DNA of 64,000 nt from Panagrolaimus kolymaensis. Lineage: Eukaryota > Nematoda > Chromadorea > Rhabditida > Panagrolaimidae. How positions within the stretch are numbered: the stretch's first letter is position 1; the number at the start of each line of letters is the position of its first letter. Of the stretch, positions 32,579 through 47,200 are shown piece after piece. The notes beneath the pieces were generated by a model. It was not told the DNA's origin and searched no databases. It saw nothing but the letters and a program-made list of their open reading frames with translations. A program made the position numbers and the translations under genes. The stretch lies in the NCBI GenBank assembly GCA_028622995.1, contig JAJQJQ010000053.1:620001-684000 (forward strand), given 5' to 3'.

Positions 32579-33480
32579 TATTTAAAGGCTACAGAAAATC
32601 TGTGTCAATGGCATAAAGAAAAACTATATTTTTGCTTTTAAAGCTATTTTGAGTTCCTTTGGGATTCACTCAACTTGATTAATTTTTGGAAAACAAATTC
32701 TTTGAATGTTGTTAAAATTCTCTAAATTTTTTCTATTTTATGGCGGAGTTGAATCTTGCTAAATGGCATAAAGAAAAACTATATTTTTGCTTTTAAAGCT
32801 ATTTTGAGTTCCTTTGGGATTCACTCAACTTGATTAATTTTTGGAAAACAAATTCTTTGAATGTTGTTAAAATTCTCTAAATTTTTTCTATTTTATGGCG
32901 GAGTTGAATCTTGCTAAATGGCATAAAGAAAAACTATATTTTTGCTTTTAAAGCTAGTTTGAGTTCCTTTGGGATTCACTCAACTTGATTAATTTTTGGA
33001 AAACAAATTCTTTGAATGTTGTTAAAATTCTCTAGTTTTTTTTATCTAATGGATGCAGAAAATCTGTGTCAATGGCATAAAGAAAAACTATATTTTTTTC
33101 TTTTAAAGCTATTTTGAGTTCCTTTGGGATTCACTCAACTTGATTAATTTTTGGAAAACAAATTCTTTGAATGTTGTTAAAATATTCTAAATTTTTTCAA
33201 TTTTATGGCGGAGTTGAATCTTGCTAAATGGCATAAAGAAAAACTATATTTTTGCTTTTAAAGCTATTTTGAGTTCCTTTGGGATTCACTCAACTTGATT
33301 AATTTTTGGAAAACAAATTCTTTGAATGTTGTTAAAATTCTCTAGTTTTTTTTATCTAATGGATGCAGAAAATCTGTGTCAATGGCATAAAGAAAAACTA
33401 TATTTTTGCTTTTAAAGCTATTTTGAGTTCCTTCGGGATTCACTCAACTTGATTAATTTTTGGAAAACAAATTCTTTGAA
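32579..33480 (+). repeat. Divergent satellite island with chimeric monomers
   Basis: A short run of monomers with CCTTTGGG, plus three units in which the T7-CTGCAG-CTGTGTC segment is replaced by an unrelated stretch containing TTTTATGGCGGAGTTGAATC (GGCGG at 32742, 32897, 33207). These forms otherwise appear only at about 47331, 50410, 59960 and 61039, far to the right. Confidence 0.8.
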
Positions 33481-33659
33481 TGTTGTTAAAATTCTCTAGG
33501 TTTTTTTATCTAATGGCTGCAGAAAATCTGTGTCAATGACATGAAGATCAATATTGTTTTTGCTTTTAAAGCTATTTTGAGTTCCTTCGGGATTCACTCA
33601 ACTTGATTAATTTTTGGAAAACAAATTCTTTGAATGTTGTTAAAATTCTCTAGGTTTTT

Positions 33660-36600
33660 TTATCTAATGGCTGCAGAAAATCTGTGTCAATGACATGAAG
33701 ATCAATATTGTTTTGCTTTTAAAGCTATTTTGAGTTCCTTCGGGATTCACTCAACTTGATTAATTTTTGGAAAACGTATTCTTTGAATGTTGTTAAAATT
33801 CTCTTGGTTTTTTTATCTAATGGCTGCAGAAAATCTGTGTCAATGACATGAAGATCAATATTGTTTTTGCTTTTAAAGCAATTTTGAGTTCCTTCAGGAT
33901 TCACTCAACTTGAATAATTTTTGGAAAACGTATTCTTTGAATGTTGTTAAAATTCTCAAGGTTTTTTTATCTAATGGCTGCAGAAAATCTGTGTCAATGG
34001 CATAAAGAAAAACTATATTTTTGCTTTTAAAGCAATTTTGAGTTCCTTCATGATTCACTCAACTTGATTAATTTTTGGAAAACGTATTCTTTGAATGTTG
34101 TTAAAATTCTCTTGGTTTTTTTATCTAATGGCTGCAGAAAATCTGTGTCAATGGCATAAAGAAAAACTATATTTTTGCTTTTAAAGCTATTTTGAGTTCC
34201 TTCGGTATTCACCCAACTTGATTAATTTTTGGAAAACAAATTCTTTGAATGTTGTTAAAATTCTCTAGGTTTTTTTATCTAAAGGCTGCAGAAAATCTGT
34301 GTCAATGACATGAAGATCAATATTGTTTTGCTTTTAAAGCTATTTTGAGTTCCTTCGGGATTCACTCAACTTGATTAATTTTTGGAAAACGTATTCTTTG
34401 AATGTTGTTAAAATTCTCTTGGTTTTTTTATCTAATGGCTGCAGAAAATCTGTGTCAATGACATGAAGATCAATATTGTTTTTGCTTTTAAAGCAATTTT
34501 GAGTTCCTTCAGGATTCACTCAACTTGAATAATTTTTGGAAAACGTATTCTTTGAATGTTGTTAAAATTCTCAAGGTTTTTTTATCTAATGGCTGCTTAA
34601 AATCTGTGTCAATGGCATAAAGAAAAACTATATTTTTGCTTTTAAAGCTATTTTGAGTTCCTTCGGGATTCACTCAACTTGATTAATTTTTGGAAAACAA
34701 ATTCTTTGAATGTTGTTAAAATTCTCTAGGTTTTTTTATCTAAAGGCTGCAGAAAATCTGTGTCAATGACATGAAGATCAATATTGTTTTGCTTTTAAAG
34801 CTATTTTGAGTTCCTTCGGGATTCACTCAACTTGATTAATTTTTGGAAAACGTATTCTTTGAATGTTGTTAAAATTCTCTTGGTTTTTTTATCTAATGGC
34901 TGCAGAAAATCTGTGTCAATGACATGAAGATCAATATTGTTTTTGCTTTTAAAGCAATTTTGAGTTCCTTCAGGATTCACTCAACTTGAATAATTTTTGG
35001 AAAACGTATTCTTTGAATGTTGTTAAAATTCTCAAGGTTTTTTTATCTAATGGCTGCTTAAAATCTGTGTCAATGGCATAAAGAAAAACTATATTTTTGC
35101 TTTTAAAGCTATTTTGAGTTCCTTCGGGATTCACTCAACTTGAATAATTTTTGGAAAACAAATTCTTTGAATGTTGTTAAAATTCTCTTGGTTTTTTTAT
35201 CTAATGGCTGCAGAAAATCTGTGTCAATGACATGAAGATCAATATTGTTTTTGCTTTTAAAGCAATTTTGAGTTCCTTCAGGATTCACTCAACTTGAATA
35301 ATTTTTGGAAAACGTATTCTTTGAATGTTGTTAAAATTCTCAAGGTTTTTTTATCTAATGGCTGCAGAAAATCTGTGTCAATGACATGAAGATCAATATT
35401 GTTTTGCTTTTAAAGCTATTTTGAGTTCCTTCGGGATTCACTCAACTTGATTAATTTTTGGAAAACAAATTCTTTGAATGTTGTTAAAATTCTCTAGGTT
35501 TTTTTATCTAAAGGCTGCAGAAAATCTGTGTCAATGACATGAAGATCAATATTGTTTTGCTTTTAAAGCTATTTTGAGTTCCTTCGGGATTCACTCAACT
35601 TGAATAATTTTTGGAAAACGTATTCTTTGAATGTTGTTAAAATTCTCAAGGTTTTTTTATCTAATGGCTGCAGAAAATCTGTGTCAATGACATGAAGATC
35701 AATATTGTTTTGCTTTTAAAGCTATTTTGAGTTCCTTCGGGATTCACTCAACTTGATTAATTTTTGGAAAACGTATTCTTTGAATGTTGTTAAAATTCTC
35801 TTGGTTTTTTTATCTAATGGCTGCAGAAAATCTGTGTCAATGACATGAAGATCAATATTGTTTTTGCTTTTAAAGCAATTTTGAGTTCCTTCAGGATTCA
35901 CTCAACTTGAATAATTTTTGGAAAACGTATTCTTTGAATGTTGTTAAAATTCTCAAGGTTTTTTTATCTAATGGCTGCAGAAAATCTGTGTCAATGGCAT
36001 AAAGAAAAACTATATTTTTGCTTTTAAAGCAATTTTGAGTTCCTTCATGATTCACTCAACTTGATTAATTTTTGGAAAACGTATTCTTTGAATGTTGTTA
36101 AAATTCTCTTGGTTTTTTTATCTAATGGCTGCAGAAAATCTGTGTCAATGGCATAAAGAAAAACTATATTTTTGCTTTTAAAGCTATTTTGAGTTCCTTC
36201 GGTATTCACTCAACTTGATTAATTTTTGGAAAACAAATTCTTTGAATGTTGTTAAAATTCTCTAGGTTTTTTTATCTAAAGGCTGCAGAAAATCTGTGTC
36301 AATGACATGAAGATCAATATTGTTTTGCTTTTAAAGCTATTTTGAGTTCCTTCGGGATTCACTCAACTTGATTAATTTTTGGAAAACGTATTCTTTGAAT
36401 GTTGTTAAAATTCTCTTGGTTTTTTTATCTAATGGCTGCAGAAAATCTGTGTCAATGACATGAAGATCAATATTGTTTTTGCTTTTAAAGCAATTTTGAG
36501 TTCCTTCAGGATTCACTCAACTTGAATAATTTTTGGAAAACGTATTCTTTGAATGTTGTTAAAATTCTCAAGGTTTTTTTATCTAATGGCTGCTTAAAAT

Positions 36601-37600
36601 CTGTGTCAATGGCATAAAGAAAAACTATATTTTTGCTTTTAAAGCTATTTTGAGTTCCTTCGGGATTCACTCAACTTGATTAATTTTTGGAAAAAAAATT
36701 CTTTGAATGTTGTTAAAATTCTCTAGGTTTTTTTATCTAAAGGCTGCAGAAAATCTGTGTCAATGACATGAAGATCAATATTGTTTTGCTTTTAAAGCTA
36801 TTTTGAGTTCCTTCGGGATTCACTCAACTTGATTAATTTTTGGAAAACGTATTCTTTGAATGTTGTTAAAATTCTCTTGGTTTTTTTATCTAATGGCTGC
36901 AGAAAATCTGTGTCAATGACATGAAGATCAATATTGTTTTTGCTTTTAAAGCAATTTTGAGTTCCTTCAGGATTCACTCAACTTGAATAATTTTTGGAAA
37001 ACGTATTCTTTGAATGTTGTTAAAATTCTCAAGGTTTTTTTATCTAATGGCTGCTTAAAATCTGTGTCAATGGCATAAAGAAAAACTATATTTTTGCTTT
37101 TAAAGCTATTTTGAGTTCCTTCGGGATTCACTCAACTTGAATAATTTTTGGAAAACAAATTCTTTGAATGTTGTTAAAATTCTCTTGGTTTTTTTATCTA
37201 ATGGCTGCAGAAAATCTGTGTCAATGACATGAAGATCAATATTGTTTTTGCTTTTAAAGCAATTTTGAGTTCCTTCAGGATTCACTCAACTTGAATAATT
37301 TTTGGAAAACGTATTCTTTGAATGTTGTTAAAATTCTCAAGGTTTTTTTATCTAATGGCTGCAGAAAATCTGTGTCAATGACATGAAGATCAATATTGTT
37401 TTGCTTTTAAAGCTATTTTGAGTTCCTTCGGGATTCACTCAACTTGATTAATTTTTGGAAAACAAATTCTTTGAATGTTGTTAAAATTCTCTAGGTTTTT
37501 TTATCTAAAGGCTGCAGAAAATCTGTGTCAATGACATGAAGATCAATATTGTTTTGCTTTTAAAGCTATTTTGAGTTCCTTCGGGATTCACTCAACTTGA
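33660..37600 (+). repeat. 13-monomer higher-order repeat, 1997 bp, two copies
   Basis: Four independent rare markers are each displaced by 1997 bp: TTCATGATT (34047, 36044), TTCGGTATT (34201, 36198), GGCTGCTTAAAA (34591, 36588) and its second occurrence (35052, 37049). The copies diverge near 37600. Related markers TTCATGATT and TTCGGTATT also occur once at 22233 and 22387, so this unit has a relative about 11.8 kb to the left. Confidence 0.88.
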
Positions 37601-40600
37601 TTAATTTTTGGAAAACAAATTCTTTGAATGTTGTTAAAATTCTCTAGGTTTTTTTATCTAAAGGCTGCAGAAAATCTGTGTCAATGACATGAAGATCAAT
37701 ATTGTTTTTGCTTTTAAAGCAATTTTGAGTTCCTTCAGGATTCACTCAACTTGAATAATTTTTGGAAAACGTATTCTTTGAATGTTGTTAAAATTCTCAA
37801 GGTTTTTTTATCTAATGGCTGCAGAAAATCTGTGTCAATGACATGAAGATCAATATTGTTTTGCTTTTAAAGCTATTTTGAGTTCCTTCGGGATTCACTC
37901 AACTTGATTAATTTTTGGAAAACAAATTCTTTGAATGTTGTTAAAATTCTCTAGGTTTTTTTATCTAAAGGCTGCAGAAAATCTGTGTCAATGACATGAA
38001 GATCAATATTGTTTTGCTTTTAAAGCTATTTTGAGTTCCTTCGGGATTCACTCAACTTGATTAATTTTTGGAAAACAATTTCTTTGAATGTTGTTAAAAT
38101 TCTCTTGGTTTTTTTATCTAATGGCTGCAGAAAATCTGTGTCAATGGCATAAAGAAAAACTATATTTTTGCTTTTAAAGCTATTTTGAGTTCCTTCGGGA
38201 TTCACTCAACTTGATTAATTTTTGGAAAACAAATTCTTTGAATGTTGTTAAAATTCTCTAGGTTTTTTTATCTAAAGGCTGCAGAAAATCTGTGTCAATG
38301 ACATGAAGATCAATATTGTTTTGCTTTTAAAGCTATTTTGAGTTCCTTCGGGATTCACTCAACTTGATTAATTTTTGGAAAACGTATTCTTTGAATGTTG
38401 TTAAAATTCTCTTGGTTTTTTTATCTAATGGCTGCAGAAAATCTGTGTCAATGGCATAAAGAAAAACTATATTTTTGCTTTTAAAGCTATTTTGAGTTCC
38501 TTCGGGATTCACTCAACTTGATTAATTTTTGGAAAACAAATTCTTTGAATGTTGTTAAAATTCTCTAGGTTTTTTTATCTAAAGGCTGCAGAAAATCTGT
38601 GTCAATGACATGAAGATCAATATTGTTTTTGCTTTTAAAGCAATTTTGAGTTCCTTCAGGATTCACTCAACTTGATTAATTTTTGGAAAACGTATTCTTT
38701 GAATGTTGTTAAAATTCTCAAGGTTTTTTTATCTAATGGCTGCAGAAAATCTGTGTCAATGGCATAAAGAAAAACTATATTTTTGCTTTTAAAGCTATTT
38801 TGAGTTCCTTCGGGATTCACTCAACTTGATTAATTTTTGGAAAACAAATTCTTTGAATGTTGTTAAAATTCTCTAGGTTTTTTTATCTAAAGGCTGCAGA
38901 AAATCTGTGTCATTGACATGAAGATCAATATTGTTTTTGCTTTTAAAGCAATTTTGAGTTCCTTCAGGATTCACTCAACTTGATTAATTTTTGGAAAACG
39001 TATTCTTTGAATGTTGTTAAAATTCTCAAGGTTTTTTTATCTAATGGCTGCAGAAAATCTGTGTCAATGGCATAAAGAAAAACTATATTTTTGCTTTTAA
39101 AGCTATTTTGAGTTCCTTCGGGATTCACTCAACATGATTAATTTTTGGAAAACAATTTCTTTGAATGTTGTTAAAATTCTCTTGGTTTTTTTATCTAATG
39201 GCTGCAGAAAATCTGTGTCAATGGCATAAAGAAAAACTATATTTTTGCTTTTAAAGCTATTTTGAGTTCCTTCGGGATTCACTCAACTTGATTAATTTTT
39301 GGAAAACAAATTCTTTGAATGTTGTTAAAATTCTCTAGGTTTTTTTATCTAAAGGCTGCAGAAAATCTGTGTCAATGACATGAAGATCAATATTGTTTTG
39401 CTTTTAAAGCTATTTTGAGTTCCTTCGGGATTCACTCAACTTGATTAATTTTTGGAAAACGTATTCTTTGAATGTTGTTAAAATTCTCTTGGTTTTTTTA
39501 TCTAAAGGCTGCAGAAAATCTGTGTCAATGACATGAAGATCAATATTGTTTTGCTTTTAAAGCTATTTTGAGTTCCTTCGGGATTCACTCAACTTGATTA
39601 ATTTTTGGAAAACAAATTCTTTGAATGTTGTTAAAATTCTCTAGGTTTTTTTATCTAAAGGCTGCAGAAAATCTGTGTCAATGACATGAAGATCAATATT
39701 GTTTTGCTTTTAAAGCTATTTTGAGTTCCTTCGGGATTCACTCAACTTGATTAATTTTTGGAAAACAAATTCTTTGAATGTTGTTAAAATTCTCAAGGTT
39801 TTTTTATCTAAAGGCTGCAGAAAATCTGTGTCAATGACATGAAGATCAATATTGTTTTGCTTTTAAAGCTATTTTGAGTTCCTTCGGGATTCACTCAACT
39901 TGATTAATTTTTGGAAAACAAATTCTTTGAATGTTGTTAAAATTCTCTAGGTTTTTTTATCTAAAGGCTGCAGAAAATCTGTGTCAATGATATGAAGATC
40001 AATATTGTTTTTGCTTTTAAAGCAATTTTGAGTTCCTTCAGGATTCACTCAACTTGATTAATTTTTGGAAAACAAATTCTTTGAATGTTGTTAAAATTCT
40101 CAAGGTTTTTTTATCTAAAGGCTGCAGAAAATCTGTGTCAATGACATGAAGATCAATATTGTTTTGCTTTTAAAGCTATTTTGAGTTCCTTCGGGATTCA
40201 CTCAACTTGATTAATTTTTGGAAAACAAATTCTTTGAATGTTGTTAAAATTCTCAAGGTTTTTTTATCTAATGGCTGCAGAAAATCTGTGTCAATGACAT
40301 GAAGATCAATATTGTTTTGCTTTTAAAGCTATTTTGAGTTCCTTCGGGATTCACTCAACTTGATTAATTTTTGGAAAACAAATTCTTTGAATGTTGTTAA
40401 AATTCTCTAGGTTTTTTTATCTAAAGGCTGCAGAAAATCTGTGTCAATGACATGAAGATCAATATTGTTTTGCTTTTAAAGCTATTTTGAGTTCCTTCGG
40501 GATTCACTCAACTTGATTAATTTTTGGAAAACAAATTCTTTGAATGTTGTTAAAATTCTCTAGGTTTTTTTATCTAAAGGCTGCAGAAAATCTGTGTCAA

Positions 40601-40699
40601 TGACATGAAGATCAATATTGTTTTGCTTTTAAAGCTATTTTGAGTTCCTTCGGGATTCACTCAACTTGATTAATTTTTGGAAAACAAATTCTTTGAATG

Positions 40700-43600
40700 T
40701 TGTTAAAATTCTCTTGGTTTTTTTATCTAATGGCTGCAGAAAATCTGTGTCAATGGCATAAAGAAAAACTATATTTTTGCTTTTAAAGCTATTTTGAGTT
40801 CCTTCGGGATTCACTCAACTTGATTAATTTTTGGAAAACAAATTCTTTGAATGTTGTTAAAATTCTCTAGGTTTTTTTATCTAAAGGCTGCAGAAAATCT
40901 GTGTCAATGACATGAAGATCAATATTGTTTTGCTTTTAAAGCTATTTTGAGTTCCTTCGGGATTCACTCAACTTGATTAATTTTTGGAAAACGTATTCTT
41001 TGAATGTTGTTAAAATTCTCTTGGTTTTTTTATCTAATGGCTGCAGAAAATCTGTGTCAATGGCATAAAGAAAAACTATATTTTTGCTTTTAAAGCTATT
41101 TTGAGTTCCTTCGGGATTCACTCAACTTGATTAATTTTTGGAAAACAAATTCTTTGAATGTTGTTAAAATTCTCTAGGTTTTTTTATCTAAAGGCTGCAG
41201 AAAATCTGTGTCAATGACATGAAGATCAATATTGTTTTGCTTTTAAAGCTATTTTGAGTTCCTTCGGGATTCACTCAACTTGATTAATTTTTGGAAAACG
41301 TATTCTTTGAATGTTGTTAAAATTCTCTTGGTTTTTTTATCTAAAGGCTGCAGAAAATCTGTGTCAATGACATGAAGATCAATATTGTTTTGCTTTTAAA
41401 GCTATTTTGAGTTCCTTCGGGATTCACTCAACTTGATTAATTTTTGGAAAACAAATTCTTTGAATGTTGTTAAAATTCTCTAGGTTTTTTTATCTAAAGG
41501 CTGCAGAAAATCTGTGTCAATGACATGAAGATCAATATTGTTTTGCTTTTAAAGCTATTTTGAGTTCCTTCGGGATTCACTCAACTTGATTAATTTTTGG
41601 AAAACAAATTCTTTGAATGTTGTTAAAATTCTCAAGGTTTTTTTATCTAAAGGCTGCAGAAAATCTGTGTCAATGACATGAAGATCAATATTGTTTTGCT
41701 TTTAAAGCTATTTTGAGTTCCTTCGGGATTCACTCAACTTGATTAATTTTTGGAAAACAAATTCTTTGAATGTTGTTAAAATTCTCTAGGTTTTTTTATC
41801 TAAAGGCTGCAGAAAATCTGTGTCAATGATATGAAGATCAATATTGTTTTTGCTTTTAAAGCAATTTTGAGTTCCTTCAGGATTCACTCAACTTGAATAA
41901 TTTTTGGAAAACGTATTCTTTGAATGTTGTTAAAATTCTCAAGGTTTTTTTATCTAATGGCTGCAGAAAATCTGTGTCAATGACATGAAGATCAATATTG
42001 TTTTGCTTTTAAAGCTATTTTGAGTTCCTTCGGGATTCACTCAACTTGATTAATTTTTGGAAAACAAATTCTTTGAATGTTGTTAAAATTCTCTAGGTTT
42101 TTTTATCTAAAGGCTGCAGAAAATCTGTGTCAATGACATGAAGATCAATATTGTTTTGCTTTTAAAGCTATTTTGAGTTCCTTCGGGATTCACTCAACTT
42201 GATTAATTTTTGGAAAACAAATTCTTTGAATGTTGTTAAAATTCTCTAGGTTTTTTTATCTAAAGGCTGCAGAAAATCTGTGTCAATGACATGAAGATCA
42301 ATATTGTTTTGCTTTTAAAGCTATTTTGAGTTCCTTCGGGATTCACTCAACTTGATTAATTTTTGGAAAACAAATTCTTTGAATGTTGTTAAAATTCTCT
42401 TGGTTTTTTTATCTAATGGCTGCAGAAAATCTGTGTCAATGGCATAAAGAAAAAGTATATTTTTGCTTTTAAAGCTATTTTGAGTTCCTTCGGGATTCAC
42501 TCAACTTGATTAATTTTTGGAAAACAAATTCTTTGAATGTTGTTAAAATTCTCTAGGTTTTTTTATCTAAAGGCTGCAGAAAATCTGTGTCAATGACATG
42601 AAGATCAATATTGTTTTGCTTTTAAAGCTATTTTGAGTTCCTTCGGGATTCACTCAACTTGATTAATTTTTGGAAAACGTATTCTTTGAATGTTGTTAAA
42701 ATTCTCTAGGTTTTTTTATCTAAAGGCTGCAGAAAATCTGTGTCATTGACATGAAGATCAATATTGTTTTTGCTTTTAAAGCAATTTTGAGTTCCTTCAG
42801 GATTCACTCAACTTGATTAATTTTTGGAAAACGTATTCTTTGAATGTTGTTAAAATTCTCAAGGTTTTTTTATCTAATGGCTGCAGAAAATCTGTGTCAA
42901 TGGCATAAAGAAAAACTATATTTTTGCTTTTAAAGCTATTTTGAGTTCCTTCGGGATTCACTCAACTTGATTAATTTTTGGAAAACAAATTCTTTGAATG
43001 TTGTTAAAATTCTCTAGGTTTTTTTATCTAAAGGCTGCAGAAAATCTGTGTCATTGACATGAAGATCAATATTGTTTTTGCTTTTAAAGCAATTTTGAGT
43101 TCCTTCAGGATTCACTCAACTTGATTAATTTTTGGAAAACGTATTCTTTGAATGTTGTTAAAATTCTCAAGGTTTTTTTATCTAATGGCTGCAGAAAATC
43201 TGTGTCAATGGCATAAAGAAAAACTATATTTTTGCTTTTAAAGCTATTTTGAGTTCCTTCGGGATTCACTCAACTTGATTAATTTTTGGAAAACAAATTC
43301 TTTGAATGTTGTTAAAATTCTCTTGGTTTTTTTATCTAATGGCTGCAGAAAATCTGTGTCAATGGCATAAAGAAAAACTATATTTTTGCTTTTAAAGCTA
43401 TTTTGAGTTCCTTCGGGATTCACTCAACTTGATTAATTTTTGGAAAACAAATTCTTTGAATGTTGTTAAAATTCTCTAGGTTTTTTTATCTAAAGGCTGC
43501 AGAAAATCTGTGTCAATGACATGAAGATCAATATTGTTTTGCTTTTAAAGCTATTTTGAGTTCCTTCGGGATTCACTCAACTTGATTAATTTTTGGAAAA

Positions 43601-45715
43601 CGTATTCTTTGAATGTTGTTAAAATTCTCTTGGTTTTTTTATCTAATGGCTGCAGAAAATCTGTGTCAATGGCATAAAGAAAAACTATATTTTTGCTTTT
43701 AAAGCTATTTTGAGTTCCTTCGGGATTCACTCAACTTGATTAATTTTTGGAAAACAAATTCTTTGAATGTTGTTAAAATTCTCTAGGTTTTTTTATCTAA
43801 AGGCTGCAGAAAATCTGTGTCAATGACATGAAGATCAATATTGTTTTGCTTTTAAAGCTATTTTGAGTTCCTTCGGGATTCACTCAACTTGATTAATTTT
43901 TGGAAAACGTATTCTTTGAATGTTGTTAAAATTCTCTTGGTTTTTTTATCTAAAGGCTGCAGAAAATCTGTGTCAATGACATGAAGATCAATATTGTTTT
44001 GCTTTTAAAGCTATTTTGAGTTCCTTCGGGATTCACTCAACTTGATTAATTTTTGGAAAACAAATTCTTTGAATGTTGTTAAAATTCTCTAGGTTTTTTT
44101 ATCTAAAGGCTGCAGAAAATCTGTGTCAATGACATGAAGATCAATATTGTTTTGCTTTTAAAGCTATTTTGAGTTCCTTCGGGATTCACTCAACTTGATT
44201 AATTTTTGGAAAACAAATTCTTTGAATGTTGTTAAAATTCTCAAGGTTTTTTTATCTAAAGGCTGCAGAAAATCTGTGTCAATGACATGAAGATCAATAT
44301 TGTTTTGCTTTTAAAGCTATTTTGAGTTCCTTCGGGATTCACTCAACTTGATTAATTTTTGGAAAACAAATTCTTTGAATGTTGTTAAAATTCTCTAGGT
44401 TTTTTTATCTAAAGGCTGCAGAAAATCTGTGTCAATGATATGAAGATCAATATTGTTTTTGCTTTTAAAGCAATTTTGAGTTCCTTCAGGATTCACTCAA
44501 CTTGAATAATTTTTGGAAAACGTATTCTTTGAATGTTGTTAAAATTCTCAAGGTTTTTTTATCTAATGGCTGCAGAAAATCTGTGTCAATGACATGAAGA
44601 TCAATATTGTTTTGCTTTTAAAGCTATTTTGAGTTCCTTCGGGATTCACTCAACTTGATTAATTTTTGGAAAACAAATTCTTTGAATGTTGTTAAAATTC
44701 TCTAGGTTTTTTTATCTAAAGGCTGCAGAAAATCTGTGTCAATGACATGAAGATCAATATTGTTTTGCTTTTAAAGCTATTTTGAGTTCCTTCGGGATTC
44801 ACTCAACTTGATTAATTTTTGGAAAACAAATTCTTTGAATGTTGTTAAAATTCTCTTGGTTTTTTTATCTAATGGCTGCAGAAAATCTGTGTCAATGGCA
44901 TAAAGAAAAACTATATTTTTGCTTTTAAAGCTATTTTGAGTTCCTTCGGGATTCACTCAACTTGATTAATTTTTGGAAAACAAATTCTTTGAATGTTGTT
45001 AAAATTCTCTAGGTTTTTTTATCTAAAGGCTGCAGAAAATCTGTGTCAATGACATGAAGATCAATATTGTTTTGCTTTTAAAGCTATTTTGAGTTCCTTC
45101 GGGATTCACTCAACTTGATTAATTTTTGGAAAACGTATTCTTTGAATGTTGTTAAAATTCTCTTGGTTTTTTTATCTAATGGCTGCAGAAAATCTGTGTC
45201 AATGGCATAAAGAAAAACTATATTTTTGCTTTTAAAGCTATTTTGAGTTCCTTCGGGATTCACTCAACTTGATTAATTTTTGGAAAACAAATTCTTTGAA
45301 TGTTGTTAAAATTCTCTAGGTTTTTTTATCTAAAGGCTGCAGAAAATCTGTGTCATTGACATGAAGATCAATATTGTTTTTGCTTTTAAAGCAATTTTGA
45401 GTTCCTTCAGGATTCACTCAACTTGATTAATTTTTGGAAAACGTATTCTTTGAATGTTGTTAAAATTCTCAAGGTTTTTTTATCTAATGGCTGCAGAAAA
45501 TCTGTGTCAATGGCATAAAGAAAAACTATATTTTTGCTTTTAAAGCTATTTTGAGTTCCTTCGGGATTCACTCAACTTGATTAATTTTTGGAAAACAAAT
45601 TCTTTGAATGTTGTTAAAATTCTCTAGGTTTTTTTATCTAAAGGCTGCAGAAAATCTGTGTCATTGACATGAAGATCAATATTGTTTTTGCTTTTAAAGC
45701 AATTTTGAGTTCCTT
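40700..45715 (+). repeat. 17-monomer higher-order repeat, about 2610 bp, two copies
   Basis: GTGTCATTGAC markers at 42744 and 43052 recur at 45354 and 45662 (2610 bp). CAATGATATG at 41824 recurs at 44433 (2609 bp). The CTCTTGG junction at 40711 recurs at 43320. The second copy loses identity at about 45715, where TTCAGG is replaced by TTCGGG. Confidence 0.87.
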
Positions 45716-47200
45716 CGGGATTCACTCAACTTGATTAATTTTTGGAAAACAAATTCTTTGAATGTTGTTAAAATTCTCTAGGTTTTTTTATCTAAAGGCT
45801 GCAGAAAATCTGTGTCAATGACATGAAGATCAATATTGTTTTGCTTTTAAAGCTATTTTGAGTTCCTTCGGGATTCACTCAACTTGATTAATTTTTGGAA
45901 AACGTATTCTTTGAATGTTGTTAAAATTCTCTTGGTTTTTTTATCTAATGGCTGCAGAAAATCTGTGTCAATGGCATAAAGAAAAACTATATTTTTGCTT
46001 TTAAAGCTATTTTGAGTTCCTTCGGGATTCACTCAACATGATTAATTTTTGGAAAACGCATTCTTTGAATGTTGTTAAAATTCTCAAGGTTTTTTTATCT
46101 AATGGCTGCAGAAAATCTGTGTCAATGACATGAAGATCAATATTGTTTTGCTTTTAAAGCTATTTTGAGTTCCTTCGGGATTCACTCAACTTGATTAATT
46201 TTTGGAAAACAAATTCTTTGAATGTTGTTAAAATTCTCTAGGTTTTTTTATCTAAAGGCTGCAGAAAATCTGTGTCAATGACATGAAGATCAATATTGTT
46301 TTGCTTTTAAAGCTATTTTGAGTTCCTTCGGGATTCACTCAACTTGATTAATTTTTGGAAAACAAATTCTTTGAATGTTGTTAAAATTCTCTAGGTTTTT
46401 TTATCTAAAGGCTGCAGAAAATCTGTGTCAATGACATGAAGATCAATATTGTTTTGCTTTTAAAGCTATTTTGAGTTCCTTCGGGATTCACTCAACTTGA
46501 TTAATTTTTGGAAAACAAATTCTTTGAATGTTGTTAAAATTCTCTAGGTTTTTTTATCTAATGGCTGCAGAAAATCTGTGTCAATGGCATAAAGAAAAAC
46601 TATATTTTTGCTTTTAAAGCAATTTTGAGTTCCTTCAGGATTCACTCAACTTGAATAATTTTTGGAAAACGTATTTTTTGAATGTTGTTAAAATTCTCTA
46701 GGTTTTTTTATCTAAAGGCTGCAGAAAATCTGTGTCAATGACATGAAGATCAATATTGTTTTGCTTTTAAAGCTATTTTGAGTTCCTTCGGGATTCACTC
46801 AACTTGATTAATTTTTGGAAAACAAATTCTTTGAATGTTGTTAAAATTCTCTAGGTTTTTTTATCTAAAGGCTGCAGAAAATCTGTGTCAATGACATGAA
46901 GATCAATATTGTTTTGCTTTTAAAGCTATTTTGAGTTCCTTCGGGATTCACTCAACTTGATTAATTTTTGGAAAACAAATTCTTTGAATGTTGTTAAAAT
47001 TCTCTAGGTTTTTTTATCTAAAGGCTGCAGAAAATCTGTGTCAATGACATGAAGATCAATATTGTTTTGCTTTTAAAGCTATTTTGAGTTCCTTCGGGAT
47101 TCACTCAACTTGATTAATTTTTGGAAAACAAATTCTTTGAATGTTGTTAAAATTCTCTTGGTTTTTTTATCTAATGGCTGCAGAAAATCTGTGTCAATGG

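Noticed and set aside
32579..33480. Second transposon inserted in the satellite
   Set aside because: The unfamiliar segments replace satellite sequence in phase and keep monomer length; no target duplication or terminal repeats surround them.
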